Assembly (NCBI GenBank): GCA_045110675.1
Contig: JBGCGJ010000050.1
Span: 1 to 23,550, forward strand
Source of the DNA: JBALVT01 sp045110675
GTDB taxonomy: Bacteria > Pseudomonadota > Gammaproteobacteria > Pseudomonadales > Halieaceae
Direction of reading: 5' to 3'
DNA length: 23,550 nucleotides
Shown: piece by piece, positions 23,405 through 23,550 of the stretch
How the letters are laid out: each line of letters begins with the position of its first letter
Position numbering within the stretch: position 1 is the first letter of the stretch
Translations under genes and position numbers: made by a program
Notes under the pieces: generated by a model
What the model was told of the DNA's origin: nothing
Database searches by the model: none
What the model saw: the letters and a program-made list of their open reading frames with translations, nothing else

Positions 23405-23550
23405 GTGAGTAACTTAAGAGCCATTCGTGGGATGAGTGACATCCTTCCCGATGAGACTATCCACTGGCAGCATCTCGAGGCAACTATTCGCCAGGTGGTG
23501 GGCAGTTTTGGCTACGGAGAGATTCGTTTTCCTGTCGTCGAACATACGGA
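23405..23550 (+). CDS. hisS: Histidyl-tRNA synthetase, N-terminal part only
   Basis: HisS is a class II aminoacyl-tRNA synthetase that charges tRNA-His. Only the first 48 codons are in the window, cut by the right edge. The translated start MSNLRAIRGMSDILPDET, then GSFGYGEIRFPVVEHT, matches the start of E. coli HisS (IQAIRGMNDYLP, GSYGYSEIRLPIVEQT). The start is GTG at 23405 with AGGAG at 23395-23399. An ATG at 23403 in another frame is followed at once by TGA and overlaps this start. The ispG-hisS order is conserved in E. coli and Pseudomonas. Confidence 0.95.
   Translation, partial: MSNLRAIRGMSDILPDETIHWQHLEATIRQVVGSFGYGEIRFPVVEHT

Overview
The window is a stretch of gammaproteobacterial chromosome made almost entirely of housekeeping genes, densely packed and mostly on the + strand. 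Gene content and order closely match known gammaproteobacterial neighbourhoods: tadA-mltF-purL as in Escherichia coli, and secD-secF-suhB-trmJ-iscR-iscS-iscU-iscA-hscB-hscA-fdx-iscX-ndk-rlmN-pilF-rodZ-ispG-hisS as in Pseudomonas-like genomes. The long single-chain PurL, the E. coli-type Isc proteins and the type IV pilus gene pilF/pilW suggest a free-living, probably marine or environmental gammaproteobacterium related to Pseudomonadales/Cellvibrionales. Species cannot be named from the sequence alone. No CRISPR array, insertion sequence, prophage, tRNA or rRNA was seen, and no gene-free gap exceeds about 230 bp.

Positions 1-2761: the 3' end of a short-chain dehydrogenase gene converges on a two-gene minus-strand operon, yqjF (DoxX family) and yqjG (glutathionyl-hydroquinone reductase). 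A LysR-type regulator resembling E. coli YhaJ is divergent from it. The 130-bp divergent intergenic region holds a striking set of alternating TTAGAA half-sites placed where a LysR protein could activate yqjFG and repress its own gene.

Positions 2762-8903: tadA (tRNA A34 deaminase) converges on and overlaps mltF (lytic transglycosylase). mltF is divergent from purL (purine synthesis), which has a good sigma70-type promoter.

Positions 8904-13568: secD-secF (protein export) follow purL directly, without the tgt-yajC genes that usually precede them. suhB lies on the minus strand, divergent from trmJ.

Positions 13569-19237: a complete isc operon (iscR, iscS, iscU, iscA, hscB, hscA, fdx, iscX) builds Fe-S clusters. 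It is preceded by a promoter overlapped by a near-perfect IscR type 1 site, indicating feedback repression by [2Fe-2S]-IscR.

Positions 19238-23550: ndk has its own promoter. It is followed by tightly packed rlmN, pilF/pilW, a very short rodZ, ispG and the 5' end of hisS. RlmN and IspG are themselves [4Fe-4S] enzymes, so the Isc machinery sits beside two of its clients.

No clear new multi-gene system was found. The points most worth following up are the regulator/operator arrangement of the yqjFG module, the RodZ that consists only of its DNA-binding-like domain and membrane anchor, the purL-secD junction, and the start region of tadA.
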